Below, piece after piece: positions 9,955 through 22,246 of a DNA stretch of 64,000 nucleotides (position 1 is the stretch's first letter; each line of letters starts with the position of its first letter). The translations under genes were made by a program, and so were the position numbers. Location of the stretch: positions 131,854,895 to 131,918,894 of the forward strand of contig OW799234.1 of NCBI GenBank assembly GCA_941918925.1, read 5' to 3'. The DNA comes from Phyto melanocephala. Its lineage: Eukaryota > Arthropoda > Insecta > Diptera > Rhinophoridae. The notes under the pieces are model-generated. The model searched no databases. It was not told the origin of the DNA and was given only the letters and a program-made list of their open reading frames with translations.

Positions 9955-11945
9955 TAACACATAATTTAACTGTTTTAATTAAGTATTTCCAATGAGAATA
10001 AGTTCCGCTGTTCATAGAATTACAACTATTGAACATCCCTCTTCATATTGCTCTTAGTTTTAATGTTGTTTCATATTCAATTGACCGACCACTTAGCAAT
10101 ATAAGATTTTAAACACTGATTGAAAAAGCGAACACAAACAAGAATAAGTGTAAATCATTTAAAAGGTTTCACATTTAAATCGAATACAGTTGATTACAGA
10201 AATTAAAGTACAAATTGAAAAGAAACATTTAAAAAACAAAACCTAAAAATGTAAAATAGTTAACTAGTAACCATTTATTATTCAAAAGAAACCCCCACAT
10301 ACATACTTGTTCTGCAGTAATTGACCCCAACAACTTAAAGAAATTGGAAAGAGAACTAACAGTTAGAAAAAAAACACATGAATAGTCGTAACAAATTACA
10401 AAAACGATAAGTGATATGCAAAAAAGAATAGATAAAAAAATAGAAATCAATTGTTATTACATACGCTCCAAATAATTATATTAAATAGGATTTGTTTGTT
10501 ATATTAAAAGCAAAAAAAAAAAAAAAAAGTAATAAATGCAGTTTATGGCAGAGAAACAAAAAAAAATCCAGTAACAAGTTGCTCATGTTAAATGAAATTA
10601 AACGAAAAATTATTAGCCACTAGTTACTAAGAAATAGGAAAGGAAATTAAGGAAACTAAAACAAAAAAAGGAAATTAATTTAAGATTTTATTAACAAAAA
10701 ATAGTATTAAAACTAGTTAAAAATTTATAAAACAAAATATTCACCAAAAAGAAATTATTTGTGAGAATTCAAACAAAAAATTTACACAATATTGCTTATA
10801 CAATTGTTAAAGCTAAATTAAATAAAAGGTTTTTTTATTAGTGAAAAAAATACCACTTAAATCGTTTATATAAACTAAACTTTCTTAATATTATTACTTT
10901 TATTTTAATTAAATATCAAGTGACAAACGTAAAGCATATTATAACTATTTCAAAGCTGTACTTCAAACACACAAACACAAAAAAAAAACTTAATTTTTTT
11001 TCCTCCTGACTATATGTATGTGTGTGCGTAGTTGTAGTGAATTTCTTTTAACCGGAAATCTCTAATACGAAAAGCATTTCTTTTATGGTTTTAAATTTAA
11101 AACTGACACCAAAGAGCAATAATTCTAAATCAGTTAAACCGGGATGCGGGAAGTGTGACTGACAACTACATGAAAAAAAAACGCATAGAGAAACAACAAA
11201 AGATTTGTTTCAACATTATACGTTTAATATTTCTTTTATATTTAATAATAGATGTTAATAAATAAAGACTAAAGTGCTTAAAAGAATATTGAAACGGTGA
11301 ATGTAAATATGCGACCTGTTTATTTAAAACATTATATTCTTTTTAAAATTGTTTATAAAGATGAGTAAGTACTTGGTTACTTGTGGTTGAGTTTCTTTTT
11401 ATTATTTTTCAAATACAAAAGATTTATTATTTGTAAATAATCCTCATATTAAGCCTTTTGTTTAACACGTATACGACATAAGTGGATGATAGAAAATGTA
11501 AGCAATTGACATAATAAATAATGTGACCAACTATAAATTACGTTATAGACGTGGACGACTAGTAGTTTTAAAAGATATGTGCTAAGTGTCACATAGCAAA
11601 CGAATACAATGGACATTCTGCATAAACGGTTTGGGGAGTAAAGTTTCGCAAAGGTGTTGTTAATATGCTATCAATTTCGTACAATGTGAGCTCATCAAAT
11701 GTTTTGTTGTTGCGGAAGTAGGACAATAAACCACAACTAATCGATGAACATAAACAAAACTTAACCCAGGCCATGGATAAAAATTAGATCTATGCAGTGA
11801 AGCGATCATGTAAATGATGTCATATTCTATACATGATGGCCTCCAGGGGGCTTTTTTATTTAAACGATATTTTGGTAATTACCTCGCACACATATTACAA
11901 CAGCGAAGAAAAGTGCAAAATTCAAGATGATTTGTGACCAGTACA
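9955..11945. other. A+T-rich stretch, nothing recognised
   Basis: No coding motif, element end or structured RNA was recognised. Minus-strand frames at 10229-10450 and 11589-11774 show no family motif. Confidence 0.5.
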
Positions 11946-11951
11946 GATAAA

Positions 11952-12040
11952 AACAAGTATGAATGGTATATTCGGCCGTGGCGAATCTGATATTACCCTT
12001 CACCACCATGTATATAGATAAAGTGACCACAACGTAGCTT
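11952..12040 (+). repeat. Rep-A head fragment
   Basis: ACAAGTATGAATGGTATATT followed by CGGCCGTGGCGAATCTGATA and TTACCCTTCACC is a mutated Rep-A head. Nothing of the body or tail follows, so this is a solo 5' fragment next to the mariner at 12087. Confidence 0.6.
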
Positions 12041-12086
12041 AGCTTAGATTTAATGTTATTTGCCATTTTGATTTTGAGTTTTTATA

Positions 12087-12989
12087 AAGGGTGATTTTTT
12101 AGCTATTATCTTTTTGGAAACAATGGTTTCGTGTTTTGTTTCACTGTCAAACATCTTCAGTTTGGTCTATAATTTAACCATGAATCATCTTACAAACGAA
12201 CAACGCTTGCAAATTATTGAATTTTATTATCAAAATGCGTGCTCTGTTAAGAAAGTTCATCGCGTGCTTCTTATCGAAAAATTGTGTTTAGCACATTTTT
12301 GGCTCAATGGGTACGTTAATAAGCAGAATTGTCGATTTTGGAGTGAAGATCAGCCAGAAGCATTGCAAGAGCTACCAATGCATCTAGAACAAGTCACAGT
12401 TTGGTGCGGTTTATGGGCTGGTGGCAGCATTGGACCGTACTTCTTCAAAGATGATGCGAATCGTAATGTAACTGTGAATGGTGAGCGCTACCGTGAGATG
12501 ATATCCAACTTTTTTTTGCCCAAAATGCAAGAGCTTGACTTGCATGACATGTGGTTTCAACAAGACGGTGCCACATGCCGCACAGCACGCTTAACAATAG
12601 ACTTATTGAGAGGCGAGTTCGGTGAACATTTTATTTCACGTTCGGGACCGGTCAATTGGCCGCCTAGATCGTGCGATTTAATGCCTTTAGACTATTTTTT
12701 GTGGGGCTCATGTCTATACACACATGTCCGCTTCAATTGACGCATTGGAAGACAAGATTGAAGCATTTATTCATGAGATACCGGCCGAAATGTTGGAAAG
12801 AGTATGCCAAAATTGGACTAAGCGGATGGACCATTTGAGGCGCAGTGACGGTCAACATTTACATGAAATAATCTTCAAACATTAAATTATATGGACCGTA
12901 CTATCGATTCAAATAAAGATTTCATGAATTTTTCTGAATTTTATGTGTTTTTTTTTTAACTTTCCTATAGCTCTTAAAAAATTACGCTT
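12087..12989 (+). mobile_element. Internally deleted DD41D (rosa-like) mariner element (M3)
   Basis: The left end AAGGGTGATTTTTTAGC follows TA at 12085-12086. The right end, read inward, is AAGCGTAATTTTTTAAGAGC, and is followed by TA at 12990-12991. The ends match apart from a few substitutions. The 903 bp element carries one transposase gene with a deleted segment. This is the best-preserved mariner in the window. Confidence 0.9.
12180..12885 (+). pseudogene. DD41D mariner transposase, internally deleted and frameshifted
   Basis: Enzyme for cut-and-paste transposition of M3. The Met at 12180 is favoured because MNHLTNEQRLQIIEFYYQN is the family N-terminus; the frame is also open upstream to 12114. 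After VHRVLL (residue 31) the sequence jumps to AHFWLNGYVNKQNCRFW, so most of the DNA-binding region and the first catalytic Asp of the FSDEAHF motif are gone. D129 (WFQQDGATC) and D171 (CDLMPLDYFLWG) remain with 41 residues between them, which defines the DD41D subgroup. A frameshift near 12710 ends the frame at 12740, but the C-terminus continues in another frame (SIDALEDKIEAF through HLHEIIFKH) to a stop at 12885. A short product could be made but lacks a complete catalytic site. Confidence 0.9.
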
Positions 12990-12994
12990 TAAAA

Positions 12995-13265
12995 TAAGCT
13001 GTATTCTACTGGTCAAGAACTTTCATTTTATGCCTATTTGTGGAGGTTGAAGGGGCAAGGCCGTAATTACTATTTTTGACCCATATATCCGCCATTTTAT
13101 TTCGAACGCCATTTTGGATTTTAACTTTTTGATTGTTTATTGTACTCTACTGGTCAAGTCCTTTCGTTGGATGCCAATATTAAAGGGGTTGAAGTGGGTA
13201 CAGCTTTTTAATTACTACACTTAGCCATTTTGTAGTGGCGGCCATATTGGATTTTATTTTTATTT
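12995..13265. repeat. Degenerate two-unit repeat, period about 141 bp
   Basis: The string CT(A)CTGGTCAAG(A/T), a nearby CTTTCxTT and ATGCC, then GCCATTTTGGATTTTA or GCCATATTGGATTTTA, occurs twice in order starting at about 13002 and 13143. The units are diverged. The GCCATTTTGGA motif recurs in the 2265-3712 repeat, so this may be a fragment of a related dispersed repeat. Confidence 0.45.
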
Positions 13266-13430
13266 GTTGACTTTTTCAGCAGCAAAGTCCAGTTTTTAAC
13301 GCCTTTTGAAAGTCAGATTTTCAGATCAAAAATACGTCACAGATAATACGAGGACACATGTGAAGGACTTAAATGTCTCGTCAAACATTTCTCTACTCTC
13401 GCAAACAAACTGTCAAAAATTGTAAATAAA

Positions 13431-13613
13431 TGGGTAGATTATGGATAGCAACCGAACTTCAGATGCGTTACCAGCAGGCAATTACAATACAATTCTCGGT
13501 GGCTAAATTTTCATATAAAATTGACAGCTGGTAGTCGCCAGTTGCAATCTGTAATGCCTTTTTTGGCAACTGGCAACGTAACTGAGGTTCAGTTGCTATC
13601 CATAATCGACCCA
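13431..13613. mobile_element. 183 bp inverted-repeat element (MITE-like)
   Basis: The left arm TGGGTAGATTATGGATAGCA and the right arm read inward TGGGTCGATTATGGATAGCA match over about 30 bp, and a weaker match continues through TGCGTTACCAG / TACGTTGCCAG. The target duplication is not clear (AAA on the left, TAA on the right), so the superfamily is unassigned. The frame at 13468-13773 on the minus strand runs out of the element and is not a gene. Confidence 0.7.
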
Positions 13614-13619
13614 TAAGTT

Positions 13620-15270
13620 TTTGCACAGCTCTGGTAAGACTACCCAATATTATTTGAATTCCTAATTTTTGTAACAACAACATTTTTATATAAAGAAGCC
13701 TAGGATATGCTGATGTATGACAATAATAATTGTTGGTTTCATTAATTTTATCGTTCACTATCCACCATTTCATTTTACAAATTCAAAGAACCAAAAATAA
13801 AAACAAACTCACAACAACAAAACCATCTAAAGTAGAATAAATAAAGATCACTAGAGTGGAGTAGTCATCCACAAAGTATAAATAATACAATGCAAAGTTC
13901 TCTACACATACATACATTCATACATACATACAGTGATGCATACAGTCGTACATAAAAATGATAAATAAAAAGGATTATTTGATTAAGTATTCTTGAAAGG
14001 TACAAATGATAATTCCAATGAAATCTAAAAAAAGAAAATTTAAACGTTGCTTATAAGAGAAAAAAAAACAAGTACAAATCTTTTCAATACGCTTAATAAA
14101 ATGATAATAATACTTTACACACACATACTTATGCATTTATGCATGAATATATTTCAATATAATAAATAATAAAAATAATAATGAGTTTGGTTAAATTATA
14201 TGATTTTGTATAGAAATAAATACGTACACCACACTACTTAGTTTTTTTTTTTTAAATCTAGACTTTGAACTATGCAGGATCTTGTTGAAAATCTAATTCC
14301 AAGAAAACTGAAAATTCTTTTACATTCGTAGTTAATGGAATTTATTAAAAATAGAGTATTTTCCAAAGAAATTCTTTTATGTATTTTCTTAGATTATAGA
14401 TATTTAAAAAAAAAAAAAAATAACTTTTATTTAACGTTCAAACTTAAGGGTTTATTACTCGTAACTAAAAACTAGTTTTGTTGATTTTTTTTTCCAAATT
14501 TTATGTTTCATTGAGAGATTTCTTTGTGTTTTTAAACAAATAAAGTATTTGAGTTTTAGTACCTGGTTAATTGTGGGTTTCGAATTGCTTTAGCTACCTG
14601 TTTTCTTACGTCATTATTTCGTCATATTATTTTATCTTTTTCTGTGTGCCAGAGGGGCAAGGCAAACAAACAGCCAGACATCTCTACTTAAGGATTGAAT
14701 ATAATTGTTATTTTAAATATGAGATAAAAGTGTTTTGTTTTGAGTAAAGTTTTTTTTTTACAAATTAACGACTAAATGAAACTGGCTGCCTTATGAGTAA
14801 GAGCGTATGAATATATACTTTTTATTTGCACGTGTATTCAATAAGAATTGTATTTTGAGTTTAAGTAAACAGGAAATTCATTTATAATGTTTACAAAAAT
14901 TCTTTTAAAAATTATTATATTTACTTTTACTGGGTTTCTTAATATAGTTAACAAAAAAAAGCACAAACGTGTTGCAATTTAAGGCAATTTTATTGGGATC
15001 CAAAAAAGTAAATTTATTAAATAGTTTAACAATAAAACACAAATAATTACTTTATCATTTATTTATTTCTTTACAATATACATTTCATAAATTAATATAA
15101 AAAATAAATTTGTTATTATAACTTTTTGAGAATAGTTATCCTAAATACATTTTAATTTTTGGTTAATTTAAAAAATATTAAAATCCAGAAATTTTAAAAT
15201 TAATAATTTTACAGAAAATGCCTTAACAATACTTACAAGCCATACATGTTTTTTTTTTAAATTAAATAAA
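13620..15270. other. A+T-rich stretch with short ATAC repeats
   Basis: An imperfect CATA tract lies at about 13908-13935. Nothing else was recognised. Confidence 0.5.
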
Positions 15271-15273
15271 AAA

Positions 15274-15905
15274 ACAAGTAAGAGTTCTATATTCGGCCGT
15301 GCCGAATCTTATATACCCTCCACAACGTGTAGTCATGCAATAACGATTGTTTGTAACACCATTCATTTCATTAATATGAAATACGTACATACATACATAT
15401 AAAAAACATACTTACATATATAAAAACATTCCATTGTTAAATTATAAATTGAGTTTACGTATGTATGTTTAAAAAAAAAAATTAAAAAATTAAATTTTTA
15501 GCTCAGCTGGGATTCGATGCTACGTTCACTTTGACCAGTTTACCACGTTTATTTGTGTTGTATGCTGTTGTTGTGAAAAAAATGAGGTAGTCGTGGTTTT
15601 TTCCTTATATCTCAGTTGTTTATGCACCGACTTTTCTGATTTTCAATACCGATCTGCTCCCGAATATTTCTGATATTTAAATACCTCACGCGGGTTCAGG
15701 CGATGTCAAGGGGCTTTTAAAACTTGATTTCAACACACACACACACACACACACGGACAGACGGACATGACTCAATCAACTCCTCTATTCATAAGCTTTT
15801 AGAAAATATATATTTTATGGGGTCGGAAATGAAAATTGCAGAAATTTCACACGGAATGACAAACCTATATAAACCCTTTTTCACTTTTGTGTGAAGAGTA
15901 TAAAA
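15274..15905 (+). repeat. Rep-A dispersed repeat, plus orientation, short core
   Basis: ACAAGTAAGAGTTCTATATT and CGGCCGTGCCGAATCTTATA start the copy. The A/T core is much shorter than in other copies (about 15470-15500). It precedes AGCTCAGCTGGGATTCGATG. The tail block contains an AC microsatellite (15737-15754) and ends GTGTGAAGAGTATAAA. A Rep-C copy begins 22 bases downstream in the same orientation. Confidence 0.8.
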
Positions 15906-15927
15906 ACATAAAATAAGCAAAAAAAAA

Positions 15928-16985
15928 ACAAGTATAAGCACCACTATATTCGGTTGTGTGTATTATTTGATACCCAGAAACAATTTTGTGTGGTATTTTT
16001 GTAGCCAAAAATTAATTATCTTGTTAGCAACTCTAATCAGTATAATAAAATAATTTCTTTTTACTAAAAAAGTATTTCTTTCTTTATTTAGTAACAAAAT
16101 TAAGCCTTAAGTGCTTTTATAATGGAAGGGATATTACCCACTTGCATTTACCACAATATTAAAGAAGTTGGCGTTAAAGTAGGCGTGTCAAAGCAATTTT
16201 TTTTTAACGAATTAAACTTAGATATTGCTATATTACCTTATTCTTCCATAGAAAAATAGTATGCATTACCTTCATTTTCCGTCAACAAATTTGAAAAATT
16301 TCAGAATCATAAATCTAATTTTCTCGGTTTTATGACGTTTCAAATTTTATGGCATATGCGACAGTTTGGGGTTAAAGTAGGCGGGACAAAAGAAATTTCT
16401 GATAATAAATTCCTTCTTAGATATTCAAGCACAAAGATCATAATTCTTCCAAAATTTTTATTAATATAAATTTAGGAGGTGGTCATTTGCAAAATTTTAG
16501 AATCGTACATTTAATTTTGTAGGTTTTTTGACCTTTTAAATAGACTAAAATTTTAAAAAGACTAAAAAACACTGTGCGGGGTAAATTTTCATACAATTTG
16601 ATATTTAACTCCCTTCATAATGTACGGATTTGAATAGATTTTTGGGAAACATACGCAATCACATTTTAATCGATGTCAGAAAGGTTATTTATATGACCTT
16701 CTTATAAATTATAAGCTATAACTCTCTTCCTAATAAACCGATTTAGTCCACAATTCTTATGTATTAATTATTAAATTAATTAAATTTCATCCTCTTAGCT
16801 ATTTCTGTTTGAGCTCTATCGTGCTTCAACAGACAGACGGACATAGCTAGATCGTTCTAAAATTAAGCCAGGACTTAGAAAATATAGACTTAATGGGGTC
16901 TAAAATTAATATTTCGCTGTGTTACAAACGCTATGAACAAATGAATATACCTCCACATTCACAAAATTTTTTGTTTGGTAGTGGT
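15928..16985 (+). repeat. Rep-C dispersed repeat, diverged
   Basis: The head AACAAGTATAAGCACCACTA resembles the Rep-A head, but the interior is different: GGCGTTAAAGTAGGCGTGTC and GGGTTAAAGTAGGCGGGAC, then CTATCGTGCTTCAACAGACA, GACGGACATAGCTAGATCG and ATGGGGTCTAAAAT. It ends near ATACCTCCACATTC and TTTGGTAGTGG. The layout matches the copies at 23947 and 43145. Confidence 0.65.
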
Positions 16986-16989
16986 TACA

Positions 16990-17630
16990 AACAACAACAA
17001 AAATATTAAATTTTAGGCGCCAATTGATAAAAACACATTTAAAATACAAACAAAAAACACAAGTCATGCCAAATTTATAGAAAAAATAAATAAATTAGTT
17101 AGAAAAAAGCAAAAACAAACAGACCAATCGACAACACATGCAAAATAATTAAAATATTTAACTCGAACGTAAATAGCAGGAAATAGTTTATTAATGAAGT
17201 CAGTCTTTATATTACAAAGTTTACACTTTGTTTGAAAAAAAAACAATTATGACTAAAAAGTTTGTCTAAACGCGAGTTGTTAAATATTTTATATCTTGCA
17301 AATTTAATAAAAACAAAAAACTTGAACTTTGAAAACCGTTCATTACCCTTCCAACAATAATAAAATAATAATAAATTAGTTGAGAAACAATTTAAATGAA
17401 AAATTTTAAGGTCTGGCTTAACCAAAAGGCTTAAGCAATAAGGAAAGATACTTCTCTTGTCAAAGCACTTAATGAGTGTCCCAAAATGAACGATAAATTA
17501 AAATCTAAAGGGACTGATGCAGCATAAAAACCTAAAAAAGGTTTGAGAGCTGACAGTTTGGGGTTAATGTAAATAGAGATTAGAAAAGAGAACAACACGT
17601 TTTCAATTTTAATTTAACAAAAAATAATAA
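16990..17630. other. A+T-rich stretch, nothing recognised
   Basis: Two overlapping minus-strand frames (17064-17425) are Phe/Asn-rich translations without motifs. Confidence 0.5.
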
Positions 17631-17639
17631 AAGTCGTTC

Positions 17640-18720
17640 AAAAATAAACATTTGAAACATCAATATCAAAGAGTTGCATGCGAGTCTAGAAACAATTATT
17701 GGTGTCGTGCACAAGAATTGCAAAGTTCAAGAAGCTCTCTGCAGCTGATACTCACCAAAGATGCATGTTTTCATGTCTACGTGACATTTTTAACATGTTT
17801 AATTGGCACAAAAACTAATGCAAGTTTGCTACATAAATGGGTTACAGATTTTTTTTTGCTAAATCACAAAAAACGATAACGAAAATTTGCACTTGAACTG
17901 CCTTTTTAATCGTCAAAACTGCCGCATTTGAGATTGAGTGATCTCACATGTAATAATCGAAAAGCATATGCAGGTGTTACTGTTTGTTGGGTATTCTAGG
18001 TTGAGGTTAATAATACTAATACGAATCGCAACTAAGTTGATCAATCAGTGATCGTCAATGGTGCTTGATATTAGTCACGGTTTTCAACTTTACGGCGACG
18101 CATCCCAGCAAAAAAATCTATGACAAAAAAGTGAATTTGCAGGGGTTCAACTGGTGATTAAATTTAGGTGAAAGCACTAATGAGTTTAACATTAGCGTGT
18201 CATTGGAGATCATGTGTTTACATGAATATTGTAATGAACTGCATTCTATTTTAACAAGTGCACAGAACTCATGCATAAATGGTGAAAAGCATCCGCTGTT
18301 ACGTGAGTTAATGTTATTTGTTTACATGAATTGTATAAGAAATTCTGCATGATGTTGCATTCATTTTTAAGTACATCATTTATGACAAATTGTTTCGCAT
18401 TTAGGGAGTCATTTATAATTATTGCTTTTACACAAATAAGTAAGAAGTCTTTAAAATGTAATTCGCTTTGCACTACTTCCAATTTTTTTTGCTGGGATGC
18501 CTTATAGCCTGTGGAACAACTGACCGTGCACTTCTTTGTTTCGGTTATCAGAATTTGCCTCCTACATCGTGCGAATAAATACCATTTGATTTGTTTTTAT
18601 GTGGCTATTTGAAGCCGAAGGTACATGCCAATAAAACAACAGGCAATGCTACAAAGATTTATACATAATGATCATTTAAAATTTCGACAAAATAAAGCTT
18701 ATATTCCAGCAAAGCCGTGG
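17640..18720 (+). pseudogene. DD41D-type mariner transposase fossil (M4), split by an insertion
   Basis: The frame from 17652 contains RAQELQSSRSSLQLILTKD, the second helix-turn-helix region of a mariner transposase. Near 17900 the first catalytic block survives as NRQNCRI followed by stops and VIIEK. After an inserted 393 bp element (18104-18496), the C-terminal catalytic part resumes at about 18555 as PPTSCE, a stop, then PFDLFLCGYLKPKVHANK. This corresponds to the last catalytic Asp region (LDYFLWGYLKSKVYANK in relatives). There are many stops and small indels. This is an old copy, and no terminal repeats were identified. Confidence 0.65.
18104..18496. mobile_element. 393 bp element with CCCAGCAAAAAAA inverted ends
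   Basis: The ends are CCCAGCAAAAAAA on the left and the exact reverse complement on the right, flanked by AT on both sides (18102-18103 and 18497-18498). It interrupts the mariner fossil M4 inside the QQDGA block, so it is younger than M4. A related partial copy lies at 1-240. There are no coding motifs. The superfamily is not known to me. Confidence 0.65.
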
Positions 18721-19265
18721 AGGCATTTGTCTATTCTAAAATTAAAGCGATTTTTATCTTTTTACTATAAAAAATATTTAAGACATTTATTTCAGTAAAA
18801 GTTGTTAAAAGTAATGAACAACATCGAAAAAATTAAAAAACAAAAGGGTGTTTTGTAGCATCAAAACTAGCAACTAATACTTCAATAATTTAGTTTAAAA
18901 GTAACAAGATTTTTTAAAGATTTACAACATTTCCCTAGACTTAAAATGGGTATAAAACCTAGCTGGCTTCTTTCTAATTCGCTGTGAATGATGTAAGTTA
19001 TGAAGTAATGAATAGGTATTTCTCTCTTGTCGATTTAAAGATGTTGCGGTGTTCTCAAGTCGTGATAAGGTTGGGGTAAGTTGAAACTCTGTGTTGAGGC
19101 TGTTTATTTGCTTCGTAGCTTAATTGATAATTTAACACAATTGGTATAATATTTGGTAATACAATATTAATAGCAATATCTTTCATCATTTCAAAATTGG
19201 GTATGTTTGTAGGCATAGGTTTCTTTAAACTGATTTTGATGTCTTCCACATTTTACAGAATACTT
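18721..19265. other. A+T-rich stretch, nothing recognised
   Basis: The minus-strand frame 19055-19249 lies just downstream of the integrase remnant but shows no integrase motif. Confidence 0.45.
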
Positions 19266-19267
19266 AG

Positions 19268-19513
19268 TCCTGCAAAATCGATATGAATTCTTTCTTAAGG
19301 TTGGATGACTTCTAGCCAAATGGAAAATTCCCAATTTGGACTACCACCATACTCTTGACATGTTGCACACCTATTTGAAATATTTTTAATAGCTTCATCA
19401 ATTCTAGGGAACCAAAAATAAAAATAGTTTAAGTCGGAAACATTTTTATTTTTTTCGTTACTCTGTGAGTTTAAAAAGATGATTTCAGGAGGTAAATTAA
19501 AGTAACAAGACAA
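19268..19513 (-). pseudogene. Ty3/gypsy-type integrase fragment
   Basis: Read on the minus strand, the frame contains YFWFPRIDEAIKNISNRCAT then CQEYGG. This fits the end of the HHCC zinc-binding domain of retroelement integrase (W-P-x-I-D..., CxxC). After a stop, the same frame continues ERIHIDFAGL, the start of the catalytic core with the first Asp of DDE (HIDFAG). The rest of the core is not recognisable. No LTRs, gag or reverse transcriptase were found nearby. It is an isolated, degraded scrap of a gypsy-like retrotransposon. Confidence 0.65.
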
Positions 19514-19519
19514 ACATAT

Positions 19520-20089
19520 AAAATATTTTCTTAATTTTATATCAACTATCTATTAGTCGAAAAGATCTAAAACTTTTTTTATTAGATTTATTTAAGTTGA
19601 AATATATTAAGTTTAATAAAAATACAATTTTAGGCCTCTCAAAGGAATTTTTGGGTTTGGTTTTTTATAAAAAAAAAAAAACACACACAAACACACGTAC
19701 TATTAAATAAAGGTCAGTCAGTTTCTTTTAAGTTTAGCCGAAAGTTAAAAAAATAACGTAAATTAAAATTACATAGTTTTTATTAGTAGTGCTAAAAAAT
19801 TAACTTAAAGAAAAATTTGAAAAAAAACCCGTACCATTAAATATTGTAGCTAAAAATGTATGTAGAGTACAACATAATTAGGTAATTACAATAACACAAA
19901 TAAAAAAAATTAAAATAATTTTTTTTATTATAATTTTTTAATGATATTAAAAATAATACTATTTAATAAATAAAAATAATCGAATTTCAAACGAAACAAT
20001 TTATTTCTCCCCAAGTTCCCGGTTTTCCCATCACTGTTTATTACAAGTTTCTGGCTTAAGTCTTTTGTTTTCTATGGTATTTACTTAAA

Positions 20090-20122
<33 letters not shown>

Positions 20123-21985
20123 AAACGAGACATTGTTCCTTCTTTTTCTTTCACTAAAGAAAGTAACCTATTGAACTAATAATGAAAAACTGAAAAGTAT
20201 TTCACGATTTCACATAACGTGTAAGCTTCTAATTATGAAAACGAAACAAAAAGACTTTTAATTTATTTGAAAAATATATTCAAACAGAAAATCCAAATCC
20301 AACACCCTTTTCTATATAATTTACAACAGCAAAAAACGTAAAAAGTAAAATACAAAAAAAAAAAAAGTACAAACTAACATGCCATTGTCTAATTGGAAGC
20401 ATAAAAGCGGTATTTAAACACAATTACATAAAAAAATGAATTTTTCCTAAATTTTTTCAAAACTAATTAAAATGCTGCAACATACCCAGATACATGACAA
20501 TAACACACTCACGCTGCATGCCTTAAATGGTGGCGGGTCGAATGAAAAAAAACATAATGAAATACAAAACAATAAATGCAAACAAAATAGTTTTATAATG
20601 ACTTTTTGCTGGCTGGCGAGTAGTGTTAATGAGTGTGAGTGTTAAGAATGTGTGTCTGTCTGTCTGACCGTTTGGAGTGGCTGTATATTGTTGTTCAAAT
20701 GCAATGCAATAGAAACAACTAACAGGCTGCATGTCCACAAATTAGTCAAGACATTTGCATTTTTATATAAGTTTAAACAATTTACTGTTGTTGTTGTTGT
20801 GTTATGCCAAACACGTAATTGAACTTGAAGGCATGATTACACGCACTTTATGTTTTCAACACAAAACCCAAAAAAAAAATCCAACCACAAAGGAGGGCAA
20901 AACGAACAACATAAACCCCAAAATATTTAAGGAAAAAATAAGAAGAAAAAAAAACAGGACGTCATACAAAAGAAACCATAATTTTTAGACAGTTAATGTG
21001 AAATAACTACAGGGAATCCAAGTAAAAACTTAACAAAATCATCAATAACGACAATACAGCCACGACAAAATAAATCAACTAAAATACGACAGCCACAAAC
21101 TCACACACACACACATACACACAAACCAACACTTTTTAAGAAAGAACAGCCCAACCCAGTCTAAAAAATGTTTCAAGTAATAAAAATTAACAATTTATTT
21201 AACCCATATCTTTGCAAGAATTTTAAGAAATTTAACAAATTATCAGAAACAAAAAGTGAAACTAAGAGATTTGGTTTTAAAAACTACAACAACAACAACA
21301 ACCCAAACTATTGTTTTGTCATAAAAACCTCTTTTTAAGAAACAAAAGCGAAACAGAAACACAGAATCAACCATAAATAAATTATACGCCATATTTACTA
21401 AACGGTTTTAAATAACAAATGAACAATTTAAAAGAATTTTAAAAATAATTTGTTTTTCTTTTTATCTCTTAAGTAAATATGAACATTTTATATTGAATCT
21501 TTTGCTTATATTTATATTGATTAAGCGCTAAAGTTTAAACAAATTGTTTTGTTAAAAATCTTTAGGTCGCAAGCTTACACTTGAATTAGATCTGTAAACC
21601 AACAGAATTCTTAAAATCCTTTTAACTTTTTGTTTTATTTTTTTAAATAATTGACAAAGTGTAAAAGAAAAAAAAATATTTTTTTTAAACAGCGACCTTA
21701 AAACAACCTTAAGAATTCGTTGCCCCAGATGAATACAATTTTGACATAAGTATAAAAAAAAACCAAATAAGTACAAGTTTAAAACTTTTGTACAATTAAA
21801 ATTGAACAATAGCAAAAGAATTTTTTGCAAAAAAGCACCTCAATTTTAAAATATTGTTCACATGAAATCCGGTCGGGCAAAATCTAAAAAGTTATTGTTT
21901 CAAAAAAGGCGGATTAAAAATGTGCAATCAAAAATGAATTTTAATTTTATTAATTTAAAATGAACATGGGATTGATTTTAATGCC
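19520..21985. other. A+T-rich stretch with simple repeats
   Basis: It contains a 31-base poly-A run at 20091-20121 and an AC-rich tract at about 21102-21124. No element ends or coding motifs were seen. Several small frames here are translations of A-rich DNA. Confidence 0.5.
20091..20121. repeat. Poly-A homopolymer
   Basis: This is an uninterrupted run of 31 adenines, the longest homopolymer noticed in the window. No SINE or LINE body was recognised upstream, so it is not assigned as a retroposon tail. Confidence 0.8.
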
Positions 21986-21988
21986 TTA

Positions 21989-22243
21989 AGCCTAAGTACG
22001 CGAAATGTAAAAACCCACATGCACATGTGGGTCTGACGTCACTAAAATGTTCAGCACTTTGGTTATATTTTTTAAAATAGTCGTAGTGGCTGCATGCGGT
22101 AAGATATTGATATTAACCCGAATTGTAATTTAGTCAAAAAATGCAAATGAAACGCATGTGGCCGAAGGGGAAACATTTATGATTTTTAATGACGTCACAG
22201 CTACATGCGTATGTAGCTTTATACATTTCGTATACTACAGGCT
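21989..22243 (+). mobile_element. Harbinger-like MITE, copy 1 (255 bp)
   Basis: The ends are AGCCTAAGTACGCGAAATG on the left and AGCCTGTAGTATACGAAATG on the right read inward. They are flanked by direct TTA repeats at 21986-21988 and 22244-22246. A 3 bp TWA duplication is typical of PIF/Harbinger elements. The subterminal parts contain strong palindromes (ACCCACATGCACATGTGGGT and GCTACATGCGTATGTAGC). There is no coding capacity. A second copy in opposite orientation lies at 58140-58404. Confidence 0.85.
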
Positions 22244-22246
22244 TTA

